Part shown: positions 23,899-31,927 of the stretch, in pieces
Numbering within the stretch: the stretch's first letter is position 1
Layout of the letters: each line of letters opens with the position of its first letter
Origin: Lachnospiraceae bacterium
GTDB taxonomy: Bacteria; Bacillota; Clostridia; Lachnospirales; Lachnospiraceae
NCBI GenBank assembly: GCA_017444015.1
Contig: JAFSXN010000036.1
Coordinates: 1-36,062, forward strand
DNA length: 36,062 nt
Direction: 5' to 3'
Made by a program: the position numbers and the translations under genes
The notes under the pieces: generated by a model
What the model saw: the letters and a program-made list of their open reading frames with translations, nothing else
Database searches by the model: none
What the model was told of the DNA's origin: nothing

Positions 23899-24846
23899 AT
23901 GGACACTGGATTTGTTAACGGAAAAACAGAAGCAGCGGCGGCAGCTGTTTTAGCTGAGGATGCGGGGGCAGAGCGGAAAAAGCCGGCCCCGCTTCTTTTG
24001 GCGTTTATTTATGTTGCTGTCCTGTTTGCTGCTGCCTTTTTCGGGATACGTTTACTTTGGGGAGGCGCGGGACTTCGGAGCCTTCGAGAGGACGACGAGG
24101 CGCAGGCGCGGATCGAGAAGGGACTCGAGGCTGCGGAAGCTTATAACCGTGAAAACTCGGATATCCGGGTCGTGGAGGATCCGGCTGAGGAAACCGAGGA
24201 AGAGGAGGAGAGCCTTCCTCCGGCACTGATGTTAACGGATATGTCAGAGCTGTATGAGAAAAATAACGATGTTATCGGATGGCTTAAGATCGACGATACC
24301 GTGATCGACTATGCGGTGATGCAGACCTTAGACGATGAGGAGTATTATCTGTACCGCGATATCAACGGGAACCAGAGTACGGCGGGATCGCTGATCATGG
24401 ATACGGATTCCCATGTCGGAACGGGGACCTTGGCAGCGGATTATCGGGATGGCAGCGCTCCTTCGACGAACCTGATCATCCACGGCCACAATATGAAGAA
24501 TGGCTCGATGTTCGGCAGCCTTGATAACTGGCGGAAAGAGAGCTATGAGAAGGAGCATAATATCATCGAGTTTTCCAGCCTCTATGAGAAGCGGAAGTAT
24601 GAGATCGTTTCCGTCTTTCTGTCTCAGGTCTATCTTGTTTCGCAGACGGATGTTTTTAAGTACTATAAGTTTTTTCAGGCGAATACTGAGGAAGAATTCA
24701 ACGATTTTTACGATAATATCAAAAAGCTGGCTCTCTACGATACGGGCGTGACCGCGGAGTACGGGGATGAGTTCATAACTCTTTCGGTCTGCGCCTACCA
24801 TGTCACAAACGGACGGCTGGTTATCGTAGGGAAGAGGATCGAGTAG
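23899..24846 (+). CDS. srtB: class B sortase
   Basis: Sortases cut a sorting signal and join surface proteins to the cell wall. The 315-residue protein has an N-terminal membrane helix (about 36-56), a charged Glu-rich stretch and a sortase domain from about 112. Catalytic residues are all present: His197 in IIHGHNMKNGSMFG, Cys298 in LSVCAYH and Arg306 in GRLVIVGKR. The LYRDINGNQSTAGSLIMD motif fits class B. The likely substrate is the VPKTGQ surface protein 1.6 kb upstream, from which it was separated by the two TA-like pairs. The ribosome binding site is weak. Confidence 0.92.
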   Translation: MDTGFVNGKTEAAAAAVLAEDAGAERKKPAPLLLAFIYVAVLFAAAFFGIRLLWGGAGLRSLREDDEAQARIEKGLEAAEAYNRENSDIRVVEDPAEETEEEEESLPPALMLTDMSELYEKNNDVIGWLKIDDTVIDYAVMQTLDDEEYYLYRDINGNQSTAGSLIMDTDSHVGTGTLAADYRDGSAPSTNLIIHGHNMKNGSMFGSLDNWRKESYEKEHNIIEFSSLYEKRKYEIVSVFLSQVYLVSQTDVFKYYKFFQANTEEEFNDFYDNIKKLALYDTGVTAEYGDEFITLSVCAYHVTNGRLVIVGKRIE

Positions 24847-24904
24847 GAAGTGCCAGGGAAACGGAAAACAGGCAGAAACACAGAATGGCAATCAAGGGGA
24901 TCTT

Positions 24905-26077
24905 ATGAATTACAGAAACAATAACGGCAGCAATGATCTTTCGATTCTGGGCTTTGGGTGTATGCGCTTTAAGAAGAAGGGCGCGGGCTTTGATATGGAG
25001 GAGGTCGAGAAGGAGATCCTGTATGCGGTGGAGAACGGCGTGAACTACTTTGATACCGCCTTTATCTATTCCGGGAGCGAGGAGGCTCTCGGGACCGTCG
25101 TACAGAAGAACAGTCTTCGGGACAAAATAAAAATCGCGACAAAGCTCCCGCACTATCTGATGAAGACCAGGGAGGATATGGAGAAGAACTTTGCCGAGCA
25201 GTTAAAGCGGCTTCGGACGGATTATGTAGATTTTTATCTGATGCATATGCTGCCGGATAAGACTGCCTGGGAGGAGCTTTGCAACAGAGGTGCTCTGGAA
25301 TGGCTTTTGGAGCTTAAAAAGGAAGGCAAGATCAGAAATCTCGGCTTTTCCTATCATGGAAATACCGCACAGTTTATTGAGCTTTTGAACGCCTATGACT
25401 GGGATTTCTGCCAGATCCAGTATAATTATATGGATGAGAACTCCCAGGCCGGACGTAAAGGTCTTGTGGCCGCGGCTGAAAAGGGGATTCCGGTCATCAT
25501 CATGGAACCGCTTCGGGGAGGAAGGCTTGTGAATGATCTGCCGAGGGACGCTATCGCGGCCTTTACCGAGTCAGCCAGAGGATATTCCGCGGCGGAGTGG
25601 GCTTTTCGGTGGCTCTGGGACCAAAAGGAGGTTTCTGTTGTCCTTTCCGGGATGAATTCTATGGAAATGCTTTCGGAGAATATCCGGATCGCTTCAGAGG
25701 TTCAGGCGGGCGAGTTTACCGAGGGGGATAAGGCGGTGATCGAGAAGGTCCGGAAGGCTTTTGACGCCATCGAGAAGATTCCCTGCACGGGCTGTTCCTA
25801 TTGTATGCCATGTCCCTTCGGGGTGGATATTCCGGGGAGTTTTCGATGCTATAACGTTTCCTATACCGATGGGTATTTTAACGGGTTCCGCGAGTACTTT
25901 ATGTGTACGGCGATGAAGAAGGAGCCGCAGAACGCCGGCCTTTGCAAGAAGTGCGGCCGCTGCGAGCAGCATTGTCCTCAGAAGATCCCGATCCGGGAGA
26001 GGCTTACGCGGGTTCAGAAGCGGTTTGAAAATCCGATCTTTAAGATAGGAAAGAAATTTATCAGCAAAAGGATGTAG
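24905..26077 (+). CDS. aldo-keto reductase with two 4Fe-4S motifs
   Basis: The 390-residue protein is an NAD(P)H-dependent reductase barrel fused to a ferredoxin-like end. The aldo-keto tetrad is visible: Asp50 and Tyr55 (FDTAFIYSG), Lys80 (ATKLPHY) and His114 (LMHML). Residues 290-390 carry CTGCSYCMPCPFGVDIP and CKKCGRCEQHCPQKIPI, two cluster motifs, as in the large clostridial group of iron-sulfur aldo-keto reductases. The substrate is unknown. The ATG follows AAGGGGATCTT. It ends 4 bp before the CAP-like lipoprotein gene. Confidence 0.93.
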   Translation: MNYRNNNGSNDLSILGFGCMRFKKKGAGFDMEEVEKEILYAVENGVNYFDTAFIYSGSEEALGTVVQKNSLRDKIKIATKLPHYLMKTREDMEKNFAEQLKRLRTDYVDFYLMHMLPDKTAWEELCNRGALEWLLELKKEGKIRNLGFSYHGNTAQFIELLNAYDWDFCQIQYNYMDENSQAGRKGLVAAAEKGIPVIIMEPLRGGRLVNDLPRDAIAAFTESARGYSAAEWAFRWLWDQKEVSVVLSGMNSMEMLSENIRIASEVQAGEFTEGDKAVIEKVRKAFDAIEKIPCTGCSYCMPCPFGVDIPGSFRCYNVSYTDGYFNGFREYFMCTAMKKEPQNAGLCKKCGRCEQHCPQKIPIRERLTRVQKRFENPIFKIGKKFISKRM

Positions 26078-26081
26078 GGGT

Positions 26082-27209
26082 TTGAAGAAAAAAGGTTTAA
26101 TTCTGGCGGTGATTCTCTTAGTGTTTTCTTTGGGGATGGTGGGCTGTCAGAATGATGAAGAGAATAACGAGAACACTGAAGCAGAGGAGCAGCAGGCGGA
26201 GAACGCTACTCCGTCGGAGGATGAGGATACTACGATCGATTTTCAGTTTGAGGATCCGGATGACCCCTATGCGGGACTTACGTCGGAGGAGGTTCTGAAT
26301 ACTCCGATCACAGGGACCTCCGGGGATGTTCTGGATAATGTTCCCTCGAATATCAATGTAGACAGGGGGAATCCACAGACTGCGGCCCAGGGTTTCGGCA
26401 ATCCGGTTTCTTTTCCTACGGCTGCGCCTACACCGGATCCCTATGTTACTCCGGATCCGAATGCCAGCCCGACTCCTGCGGCTGTGCCGACACCGACGAC
26501 GAAGGCGGACCGGTTTACTCTGAGTCCTGCCAGCGCTCAGATTTTTCTTGGGACGGTCAGTACCTACAATGTTCCTACGGCGAGCTTTGCCGTAACGCTT
26601 TACGGAGGCGGGGGTACAATCGAGTGGTCGAGCAGCAATCCTGAGGTCGCCTTTGTCGGAGCGAATGACGCAACCGGTCTTACGGCGACGGTTACGGGGC
26701 TTGCCACCGGGAAATCCTATATTACGGCGAGACTAAAGGATACGGATCAGACGGCGACGGCGGTGGTCACCGTTTTTGCCCAGACGCCCGCGATGTTTGA
26801 GACGGACCGCTGCCAGGTATACCGGTGGAAGGGGGAATACAGCGCCGGACATTGCGATACGCTGATCGACGAGGTGAATAAGCGCCGCGCCCAGTACAAT
26901 ATCATTGCCTGCGTGAAGAATACGGGGCTTTGTATGTGCGCGGATACCAGGGCGGCAGAGATTTCCTTCTATACCTCGGATCTTCGGCCGGACCTGTCGT
27001 CCTACGCTACGGTGGCCCCGAAGTATTTTCTGGCGGAATGTATCGCCAAAGTGCCGACGAATTATTCTATGAGCCAGATCGTTACGTGGATCAATAACCA
27101 TACCCAGAGCCGGATCGGGGATATCCTGAACCCGGAGTATCACAGTATGGGAGCGTCGTATTACGTCTGTGACGGATGGGCGTATGTGGTACTGGCGTTT
27201 GGATATTGA
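26082..27209 (+). CDS. lipoprotein with BIG2-like and CAP-like domains
   Basis: The 375-residue protein has a lipobox GMVGC (Cys22), an acidic linker, Pro/Thr-rich spacer (TPDPYVTPDPNASPTPA) and a BIG2-like Ig domain (about 145-232). The C-terminal domain (about 245-375) resembles CAP/SCP proteins: DEVNKRRAQYN, LRPDLSSYATV and ILNPEYHSMGASYYVCDGWAYVVLAFGY. The CAP histidines expected in the HTRPDG and SPGH motifs are not kept, and seven extra cysteines are present, so a disulfide-rich, non-enzymatic form is likely. The start is TTG at 26082. It should face the cell wall. Confidence 0.78.
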   Translation: MKKKGLILAVILLVFSLGMVGCQNDEENNENTEAEEQQAENATPSEDEDTTIDFQFEDPDDPYAGLTSEEVLNTPITGTSGDVLDNVPSNINVDRGNPQTAAQGFGNPVSFPTAAPTPDPYVTPDPNASPTPAAVPTPTTKADRFTLSPASAQIFLGTVSTYNVPTASFAVTLYGGGGTIEWSSSNPEVAFVGANDATGLTATVTGLATGKSYITARLKDTDQTATAVVTVFAQTPAMFETDRCQVYRWKGEYSAGHCDTLIDEVNKRRAQYNIIACVKNTGLCMCADTRAAEISFYTSDLRPDLSSYATVAPKYFLAECIAKVPTNYSMSQIVTWINNHTQSRIGDILNPEYHSMGASYYVCDGWAYVVLAFGY

Positions 27210-27270
27210 TACAGGAGACAGCGTTTGATTAATTATACTGGTTAACGATTTTCGTTGCCGATCAACCGGA

Positions 27271-27332
27271 CTCGCAAACGCAATTCCAGTACGTTTACTT
27301 TATCAAAAACGGCAATTAATTGCGTTCGCGAG
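27271..27332 (+). repeat. palindromic element with CTCGCAAAC
   Basis: CTCGC plus AACGCAATT (27271-27284) pairs with AATTGCGTT plus GCGAG (27315-27332). A shorter relative with the same CTCGCAAAC core lies at 28064-28083, and a similar CTCGCAGAC begins at the window end. The 527-bp gap 27210-27736 also holds a terminator, a branched fold, a second hairpin and the hipB promoter. Confidence 0.6.
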
Positions 27333-27352
27333 TATAAACATAAAGCGTAACT

Positions 27353-27380
27353 GCCTTGCCTATTGAGACAAGGCTTTTTA
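27353..27380 (+). terminator. terminator after the CAP-like lipoprotein
   Basis: GCCTTG (27353-27358) pairs with CAAGGC (27369-27374), followed by TTTTTA. It lies 144 bp after the lipoprotein stop. Confidence 0.7.
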
Positions 27381-27386
27381 TGCGCA

Positions 27387-27462
27387 GGCCCGCGTATGGA
27401 AGTTTTCCGGCCGAAGCCGGACGCGGGTGCGCAACCCATGATTGCGCAGCAATCAGCGGGCC
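27387..27462 (+). ncRNA. branched RNA fold with two alternative pairings
   Basis: GGCCCGC (27387-27393) pairs with GCGGGCC (27456-27462) around two hairpins: TCCGGC/GCCGGA (27406-27421) with a CGAA loop, and TGCGCAA/TTGCGCA (27428-27448). CCCGCGT (27389-27395) can instead pair with ACGCGGG (27421-27427). The two folds exclude each other, as in switch RNAs, and a terminator-like hairpin follows at 27470. No gene uses it directly, so its role is open. Confidence 0.45.
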
Positions 27463-27469
27463 GCGCGGC

Positions 27470-27507
27470 GAGTAGGAGGGAAAAACATCCTCCTGCTCGA
27501 TTTTTTT
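27470..27507 (+). terminator. terminator-like hairpin, GAGTAGGAGG type
   Basis: GAGTAGGAGG (27470-27479) pairs with CCTCCTGCTC (27489-27498) and is followed by GA and seven T residues. The ends GCGAGTAGG and CCTGCTCGATTT recur around a 166-base insert at 31745-31930. Confidence 0.85.
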
Positions 27508-27528
27508 GCCTCTTTATGTTTAAATATA

Positions 27529-27557
27529 TTGACATTAAAATTATTAATGTTTATAAT
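27529..27557 (+). promoter_or_regulatory. hipB-like promoter with an operator palindrome
   Basis: Perfect TTGACA (27529-27534) and TATAAT (27552-27557) boxes with a 17-bp spacer. ACATTAA (27532-27538) and TTAATGT (27544-27550) form an exact inverted repeat overlapping the -35 box and spacer, an ideal site for repression by the downstream HTH protein. The leader is about 170 bases. Confidence 0.8.
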
Positions 27558-27736
27558 AACAAACGCAACAGACAGAAGGGTAATAAAATTGAAACAGGTC
27601 TGCTGCGGTGGGAGATTTATATAGATTTGCGCGGCGGGGGAGATTAGCCGCGAAACAGGGGTCGTTAACAGAAGGGTGCCTTCCCGGGGAAGCGGAAGAG
27701 GCGGTCTTCGTTTTAGATTGAAGGACAGGTTGAAGG

Positions 27737-28045
27737 GTGCAGAAAGCGGTTGTACTTGAGCCGGAAACCGTTTCGATTCTTGCGAGGATGGGGGAACAGA
27801 TCAAGCTCGCGAGACTCAGAAGAAATATGCCGGTAGAGGAAGTGGCTTTAAAATCGGGCGTCAGCAGGACGACTGTCTGGTCGATCGAGAAAGGATCCCA
27901 GGCGGTTTCAATCGGTGCGTACGCCGCTGTGCTGCATACCCTGAATGAGATCGACTCGGATCTTCTGCTTGTGGCGAAGGAGGATGCCTACGGGCGGATG
28001 CTCCAGGATCAGGAGCTGATCGGAAAACGGGTCAAAAGGAAATAA
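27737..28045 (+). CDS. HipB-type XRE repressor, no HipA partner
   Basis: The 102-residue protein has an XRE helix-turn-helix (IKLARLRRNMPVEEVALKSGVSRTTVWSIEKG) and a HipB-like C-terminal strand region (LLLVAKEDAYGRMLQDQELIGKRVKRK). HipB normally sits before hipA, but no HipA kinase gene follows; four hairpins and an unrelated gene come next. The GTG at 27737 gives the usual 16 residues before the HTH; an ATG at 27788 is a shorter choice. An operator-like palindrome in its own promoter suggests self-repression. It is probably an orphan antitoxin or a general regulator. Confidence 0.8.
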   Translation: MQKAVVLEPETVSILARMGEQIKLARLRRNMPVEEVALKSGVSRTTVWSIEKGSQAVSIGAYAAVLHTLNEIDSDLLLVAKEDAYGRMLQDQELIGKRVKRK

Positions 28046-28063
28046 GGGAATTGTCCAATCAGT

Positions 28064-28209
28064 CACTCGCAAACTTGCGAGTGGCGTACCAGTGAAGAAT
28101 CGGGGCTAAGCAGCCGGGGCACTTCCAATGCGCAAGCTGCCCCGGCTGCCGTATCTGCCCGGGTAAACGGGCAGATACAAAATAAGCGGCTTTACCGGGC
28201 CGCTTATTT
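28064..28209 (+). ncRNA. four consecutive perfect hairpins after hipB
   Basis: The stems are CACTCGCAA/TTGCGAGTG (28064-28083), a 12-bp perfect stem GCAGCCGGGGCA (28110-28149), an 11-bp perfect stem GTATCTGCCCG (28151-28178), and AAATAAGCGGC/GCCGCTTATTT (28180-28209) followed by TTG. The last acts as a terminator. The first resembles the sequence at the window end (22 of 26 bases from 28056 match 36037-36062). The series may be a structured RNA that ends at the terminator. Confidence 0.55.
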
Positions 28210-28292
28210 TTGTTATACTTAATTTTACTTGAAAAAATTTTCTAACCCGGATTATTTGTTTTGTCAATGTTTCTTAATCGATATGAACCAGC

Positions 28293-28685
28293 ATGAATAA
28301 GGATAAAGAATTATACGACTATGCGGCCTCGCTCTGTATGGAGTGCGGGAAGGATAAGGCATTTTTAGATGAGCTGTTTCGGAGATTTACCGAACTTCCG
28401 GAGCTTTATGAGGAGTTTCGGTATTTCTGTGAAAAGGATGATTTTCTCTGTAAATACAGCGTTTCGGGGATGACAGTGACGGATATCCTGGTCTGGCAGA
28501 TCGACCGGTTTAAGGCGGCGCTGGATGAAGGGAAGTTCGGTCTGAAGTATGACCGGAGTGAGATGATTTTGATGGCGTTTTATACGATGTATGACGTAGC
28601 CAGGGATCCGCTCCGGTATCTCGCGCACTTTCGGGAAGAGACCGGAACAGACTACGTTGGAAAGACCGCATGTTTCCCCGGATAA
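28293..28685 (+). CDS. hypothetical soluble protein
   Basis: The 130-residue protein is mostly helical and charged, with no signal peptide or membrane segment. It begins NKDKELYDYAASLCMECGKDKAFLDELF and includes DILVWQIDRFKAALDEG and EMILMAFYTMYDVARDP. I do not recognise the family, though similar small cytoplasmic proteins occur in Lachnospiraceae. There is no clear Shine-Dalgarno; AACCAGC precedes the ATG. It is followed after 59 bp by the membrane protein gene and may be co-transcribed with it. Confidence 0.6.
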   Translation: MNKDKELYDYAASLCMECGKDKAFLDELFRRFTELPELYEEFRYFCEKDDFLCKYSVSGMTVTDILVWQIDRFKAALDEGKFGLKYDRSEMILMAFYTMYDVARDPLRYLAHFREETGTDYVGKTACFPG

Positions 28686-28744
28686 AAATGGATATAGGAA
28701 GGTATTGGAGGGAAACAGGCGGTCAAAAATAAGGGGAGCAGTAA

Positions 28745-30034
28745 ATGGCAGAAGAAGTTAAGAAGATCAGACGGAGGCGGAAGAAAACTCCGGAGGAAAT
28801 AAAGGGCGGGAAGGTCGCCGCTCCTGCAGCCCGGGCGAGCCAGGCCTACAGCGGGCATGCCCAGGACGTTCGGAAGCTGAAGTCGGAAGGACTGGAGAGC
28901 GTATTACAGGAGAAGGAAGAGGAAGCCGCAAGGGCAGAGGCACAGACACCAGCAAAAAGAACGGAAACCGGCTACGAAACGACGCCGGGAAAACCGACAC
29001 CGCAGGTAAATACGATGCCGCCGCTTAATGCAGCGCCGTTCATCAATAAAACGGAGAGCATAGGCGATCCGCAGGAAGCGGAAACCGAGAGAGACAGAGC
29101 CAGAAGAAGCGCTCTCGACAGCATCTCGACCTTTTCCGGCGCGGAGCCGTTATCAAAGAAGAAAGAAAAGAAGAAGGCAGAGCCGGAAGCAAAGCCTGTG
29201 GTGACGGCACCGCAGCCTGAGGACGACTATGAAAAGCGGAGTGAAACCGGCGAGGGTCCTTACCGGGAGCTGAAACGGGAGTATGAGGAACAAGAGCAGA
29301 AGACAGGCAGACCGCAGTATGAAAGCAGACCGGAACCTCGGAGCTCCTATGCTGAAAATACGGGAAACCGTCCAGGTACAAATACAGAGGCTTATATCTA
29401 CGAGGAGGAGCGAAGAAGTCGGGCAAGGATCATCCACATAGCGATCCTGATCGTTGAGCTGATCGTTCTCGGGATCATTTTATACTATCTGTTCCATTAC
29501 AGACGGCTTCTTGCAGAAGGGAATTTTTCAGCGCCTGCGGAGACGGAGAGCTATTCGGAAGCAGAGGACGGAGGATCTGATGAACCGTCTGAGGAGGCGC
29601 CTTCGGAGACGACCTCTGCCAGAGATTCCCGCGAGCAGGAGGAAGGTGGGGGCGGAGAGCAGGCTTCCATCAATATCAACAATGATAAATTTGCTCTGAA
29701 GTGTACGAGGCTTCAGATCACAAAGGATACGGACGGGAATCCGGCGGCGCTCCTATTCTTTACCTTTGTCAATAAAACCGATATTTCGCTGTCCATGTCG
29801 GAGGTTTATCCACCTTTGGTGGTTCAGGACGGGATCATGTGCGAGACCTTTGCTTCGATCGAGAGCCCTCCCGAGGAGTTCTATAACCGGGATACGAGGA
29901 TCCAGGACGGGGAAGGCGTGGATGTCTGCTATTCGGTCAAGCTCCAGAATACGACGAGTCCGGTTACCTTGACGATCCACGACAACTATGAGACCTATGA
30001 GGACGTAGCGGAGACGACTATAAAACTACAGTAA
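28745..30034 (+). CDS. single-pass membrane protein with outer Ig-like domain
   Basis: The 429-residue protein has a long charged, low-complexity cytoplasmic part (1-225, starting EEVKKIRRRRKKTPEE). One membrane helix follows (about 229-250), then an acidic Ser/Glu linker (255-305) and an outer domain of about 120 residues. That domain (NNDKFALKCTRLQITKDTDGNPAALLFFTFVNKT) looks like DUF5067. The ribosome binding site is AGGGGAG. It ends 4 bp before the pseudo-sortase gene, so the two are translated together and probably interact. Function is unknown. Confidence 0.75.
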   Translation: MAEEVKKIRRRRKKTPEEIKGGKVAAPAARASQAYSGHAQDVRKLKSEGLESVLQEKEEEAARAEAQTPAKRTETGYETTPGKPTPQVNTMPPLNAAPFINKTESIGDPQEAETERDRARRSALDSISTFSGAEPLSKKKEKKKAEPEAKPVVTAPQPEDDYEKRSETGEGPYRELKREYEEQEQKTGRPQYESRPEPRSSYAENTGNRPGTNTEAYIYEEERRSRARIIHIAILIVELIVLGIILYYLFHYRRLLAEGNFSAPAETESYSEAEDGGSDEPSEEAPSETTSARDSREQEEGGGGEQASININNDKFALKCTRLQITKDTDGNPAALLFFTFVNKTDISLSMSEVYPPLVVQDGIMCETFASIESPPEEFYNRDTRIQDGEGVDVCYSVKLQNTTSPVTLTIHDNYETYEDVAETTIKLQ

Positions 30035-30038
30035 ATTC

Positions 30039-30812
30039 ATGGATGATCAGAACAAACGAAAAAACGGTTATCTTGCTGTTTCCATAATATTCATTGTGGG
30101 GGCGGTCTTCTTTGCGCTGTTCGCCATGGGCTATTATCTGAAGCTGGACCGGACCGCGAAGAATATTACGGCGCTTCGGGATGAGGAGAGAGAGGACGAG
30201 GAGCCGAAGAAGGAAATCTGGAACGGGATCGAGATCCCTTCCCTGGATCTGGACTGGGCAGGATTGAAATTTAAGAATCAGGATATCTTCGCTTATCTCT
30301 ATATCCCGGGAACAAGGGTCGACGCGCCGGTTTTACAGAGATCGGGAGAGGATTCCTACTACGCCTCCCACGATGAATACGGAGAAGAAAACAGCGAGGG
30401 AAGCCTTTATCTGACGGCATCGGGAACCAAAGACTTTTCCGGGCAGAATACGGTGGTCTACGGCAGAGAAAGCTCGGACGGCAGCCTTTTGGGGACGCTT
30501 TCCTATTATCAGGACGCGGATTTCTTCGACAGGAGCCCCTGCTTTTTTGTATACACTCCCGCTAAAACCTGGATCTTTCAGGTATTTGCGGCCTACCGGT
30601 ACGGAGAGCTGCCGCTTCGGGATACGTTTTCGGATGCCTCCGATTTTAACGATTATCTGGATCAGATATTGTCCCAGAAGGATCTGAACTCACATTTCCT
30701 GCGGGATACCAAGGTCAAGCTGAACGGGGACGCGCATATCGTTTCGCTGGTGTCGCTTGACGAGGGCGGAGAACCCTCCTATATCGTTCAGGGGATCCTG
30801 CTTGACCGATAG
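30039..30812 (+). CDS. sortase-fold protein without catalytic residues
   Basis: The 257-residue protein has a membrane helix (about 12-33) and a class B sortase-like domain (IFAYLYIPGTRVDAPVLQRSGEDSYYASHDEYGEENSEGSLYL, then NTVVYGRESSDGSLLGTL). The three catalytic positions are changed. His in the YGHN motif is Arg143, the Cys in the LSTC motif is Leu240 (VSLVSLDEG), and the Arg before the last strand is Ser247. It cannot work as a normal sortase, so a binding or scaffold role is likely. It follows the Ig-like membrane protein by 4 bp. Confidence 0.85.
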   Translation: MDDQNKRKNGYLAVSIIFIVGAVFFALFAMGYYLKLDRTAKNITALRDEEREDEEPKKEIWNGIEIPSLDLDWAGLKFKNQDIFAYLYIPGTRVDAPVLQRSGEDSYYASHDEYGEENSEGSLYLTASGTKDFSGQNTVVYGRESSDGSLLGTLSYYQDADFFDRSPCFFVYTPAKTWIFQVFAAYRYGELPLRDTFSDASDFNDYLDQILSQKDLNSHFLRDTKVKLNGDAHIVSLVSLDEGGEPSYIVQGILLDR

Positions 30813-30867
30813 GCCCCGGTCCTGCTGTTTGATTCTGGTGGGCAAAGCCAGACGATAAGAATTGTGA

Positions 30868-31647
30868 ATGAATAACAAAGTTATGATAACAAAAACCAAT
30901 ATCTTAGGAACGGAATTTGCGGTGTTTTCCAGGGAAGGCGCCGCAAAAGCTGTATATGAAGGAAGAGAGGCGCTGTCCGGAGAATATATCTGCTTCGCAA
31001 ACGTCCATGTCACGGTAATGGCGCACGATACCACGGATTATCAGAGGATCTTGAACGACTCCGCTTATACCTTCGCGGACGGCGCTCCCATCGCGAGGCT
31101 TCAGAGAAAGCAGGGCTTTGCGTATGCGGAGCGGGTTGCGGGACCGGATTTCATTACGGATCTGATCGGGCTTTGTGAGCCGGAGGTCGGAGGGCGGAAC
31201 TATTCCCACTTTTTTTATGGCTCCAGTGAAGAAGTTCTTTCCTTATTATATAGCAGGCTTTCCGAACGTTTTCCGAAGCTTCGGATCGCGGGGACTTATT
31301 CTCCGCCCTACCGGGAGCTGACAGCGAAAGAGGACCAGGCTGTTACAGATATGATCCGAAAGTCCGGGGCGGATTTTATCTGGGTCGGGCTTGGCGCTCC
31401 GAAGCAGGAGCGGTGGATGGCGGCGCACAAGGGGACTTTTTCCGGCGTTATGCTTGGGGTCGGCGCGGGCTTTGATTTTCACGCGGGAACCGTAAAGCGG
31501 GCTCCGAAAAGCTGGCAGAAGCTGGGGCTTGAGTGGCTTTACCGGCTGTTTTCCGATCCGAAGCGGCTGTTCAAGCGATATCTTGTAACAAATACGAAAT
31601 TTCTCTGGTATACGAGGGGAGCTTTGGGGAAACAGGAGAAAATCTGA
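30868..31647 (+). CDS. WecG/TagA/CpsF-family glycosyltransferase
   Basis: This family transfers N-acetylmannosaminyl or similar sugars to lipid-linked precursors of wall teichoic acid or capsule. The 259-residue protein has ANVHVTVMAHD, FADGAPIARLQR, ERVAGPDFITDL, a central FFYGSSEEVLSLL, GADFIWVGLGAPKQERWM and GVGAGFDFHAGTVKRAPKSWQKLGLEWLYRLF, all diagnostic. Length is normal. It starts 55 bp after the pseudo-sortase. Downstream is a 344-bp gap with a T/A-rich stretch, a possible promoter (TATGAT, 31691) and a highly folded region. Confidence 0.95.
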   Translation: MNNKVMITKTNILGTEFAVFSREGAAKAVYEGREALSGEYICFANVHVTVMAHDTTDYQRILNDSAYTFADGAPIARLQRKQGFAYAERVAGPDFITDLIGLCEPEVGGRNYSHFFYGSSEEVLSLLYSRLSERFPKLRIAGTYSPPYRELTAKEDQAVTDMIRKSGADFIWVGLGAPKQERWMAAHKGTFSGVMLGVGAGFDFHAGTVKRAPKSWQKLGLEWLYRLFSDPKRLFKRYLVTNTKFLWYTRGALGKQEKI

Positions 31648-31745
31648 AAAATTTTTTATTTTTTTATATTTATCCCTGATGTTTTTGTGGTATGATATAA
31701 GCTGTCATGTTATAAGAAGATCCGGAACGGGTTTTTATGTGGCTG

Positions 31746-31927
31746 CGAGTAGGGGCGCGTAAGATCTCTCCTGATTATCATTTATGCCGAACTGCGGACT
31801 TTGCGCAGTTACGGCCCAATATTTAACGTTTGAGATGGGTTCTGCCCATCGCCGCAGGCGATTTTATATGGCAGAACCCGTTGCCATTTGCGGCCCAGGG
31901 GCCGTGAATGGTAACGTCTCCTGCTCG
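31746..31927 (+). ncRNA. highly folded leader before the MotA-like gene
   Basis: An outer stem joins CGAGTAGG (31746-31753) to CCTGCTCG (31920-31927). Inside are three strong hairpins. One is GCCG/CGGC plus ACTGCG/CGCAGT (31786-31815). The second is a 10-bp stem GGGTTCTGCC/GGCAGAACCC with an inner ATCGCC/GGCGAT (31837-31879). The third is GTT/AAC with CCATT/AATGG and CGGCC/GGCCG (31880-31915). The end is 64 bp before the ATG at 31992. The outer arms match the hairpin at 27470. No known riboswitch is recognised. A promoter lies perhaps at 31691. Confidence 0.65.
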
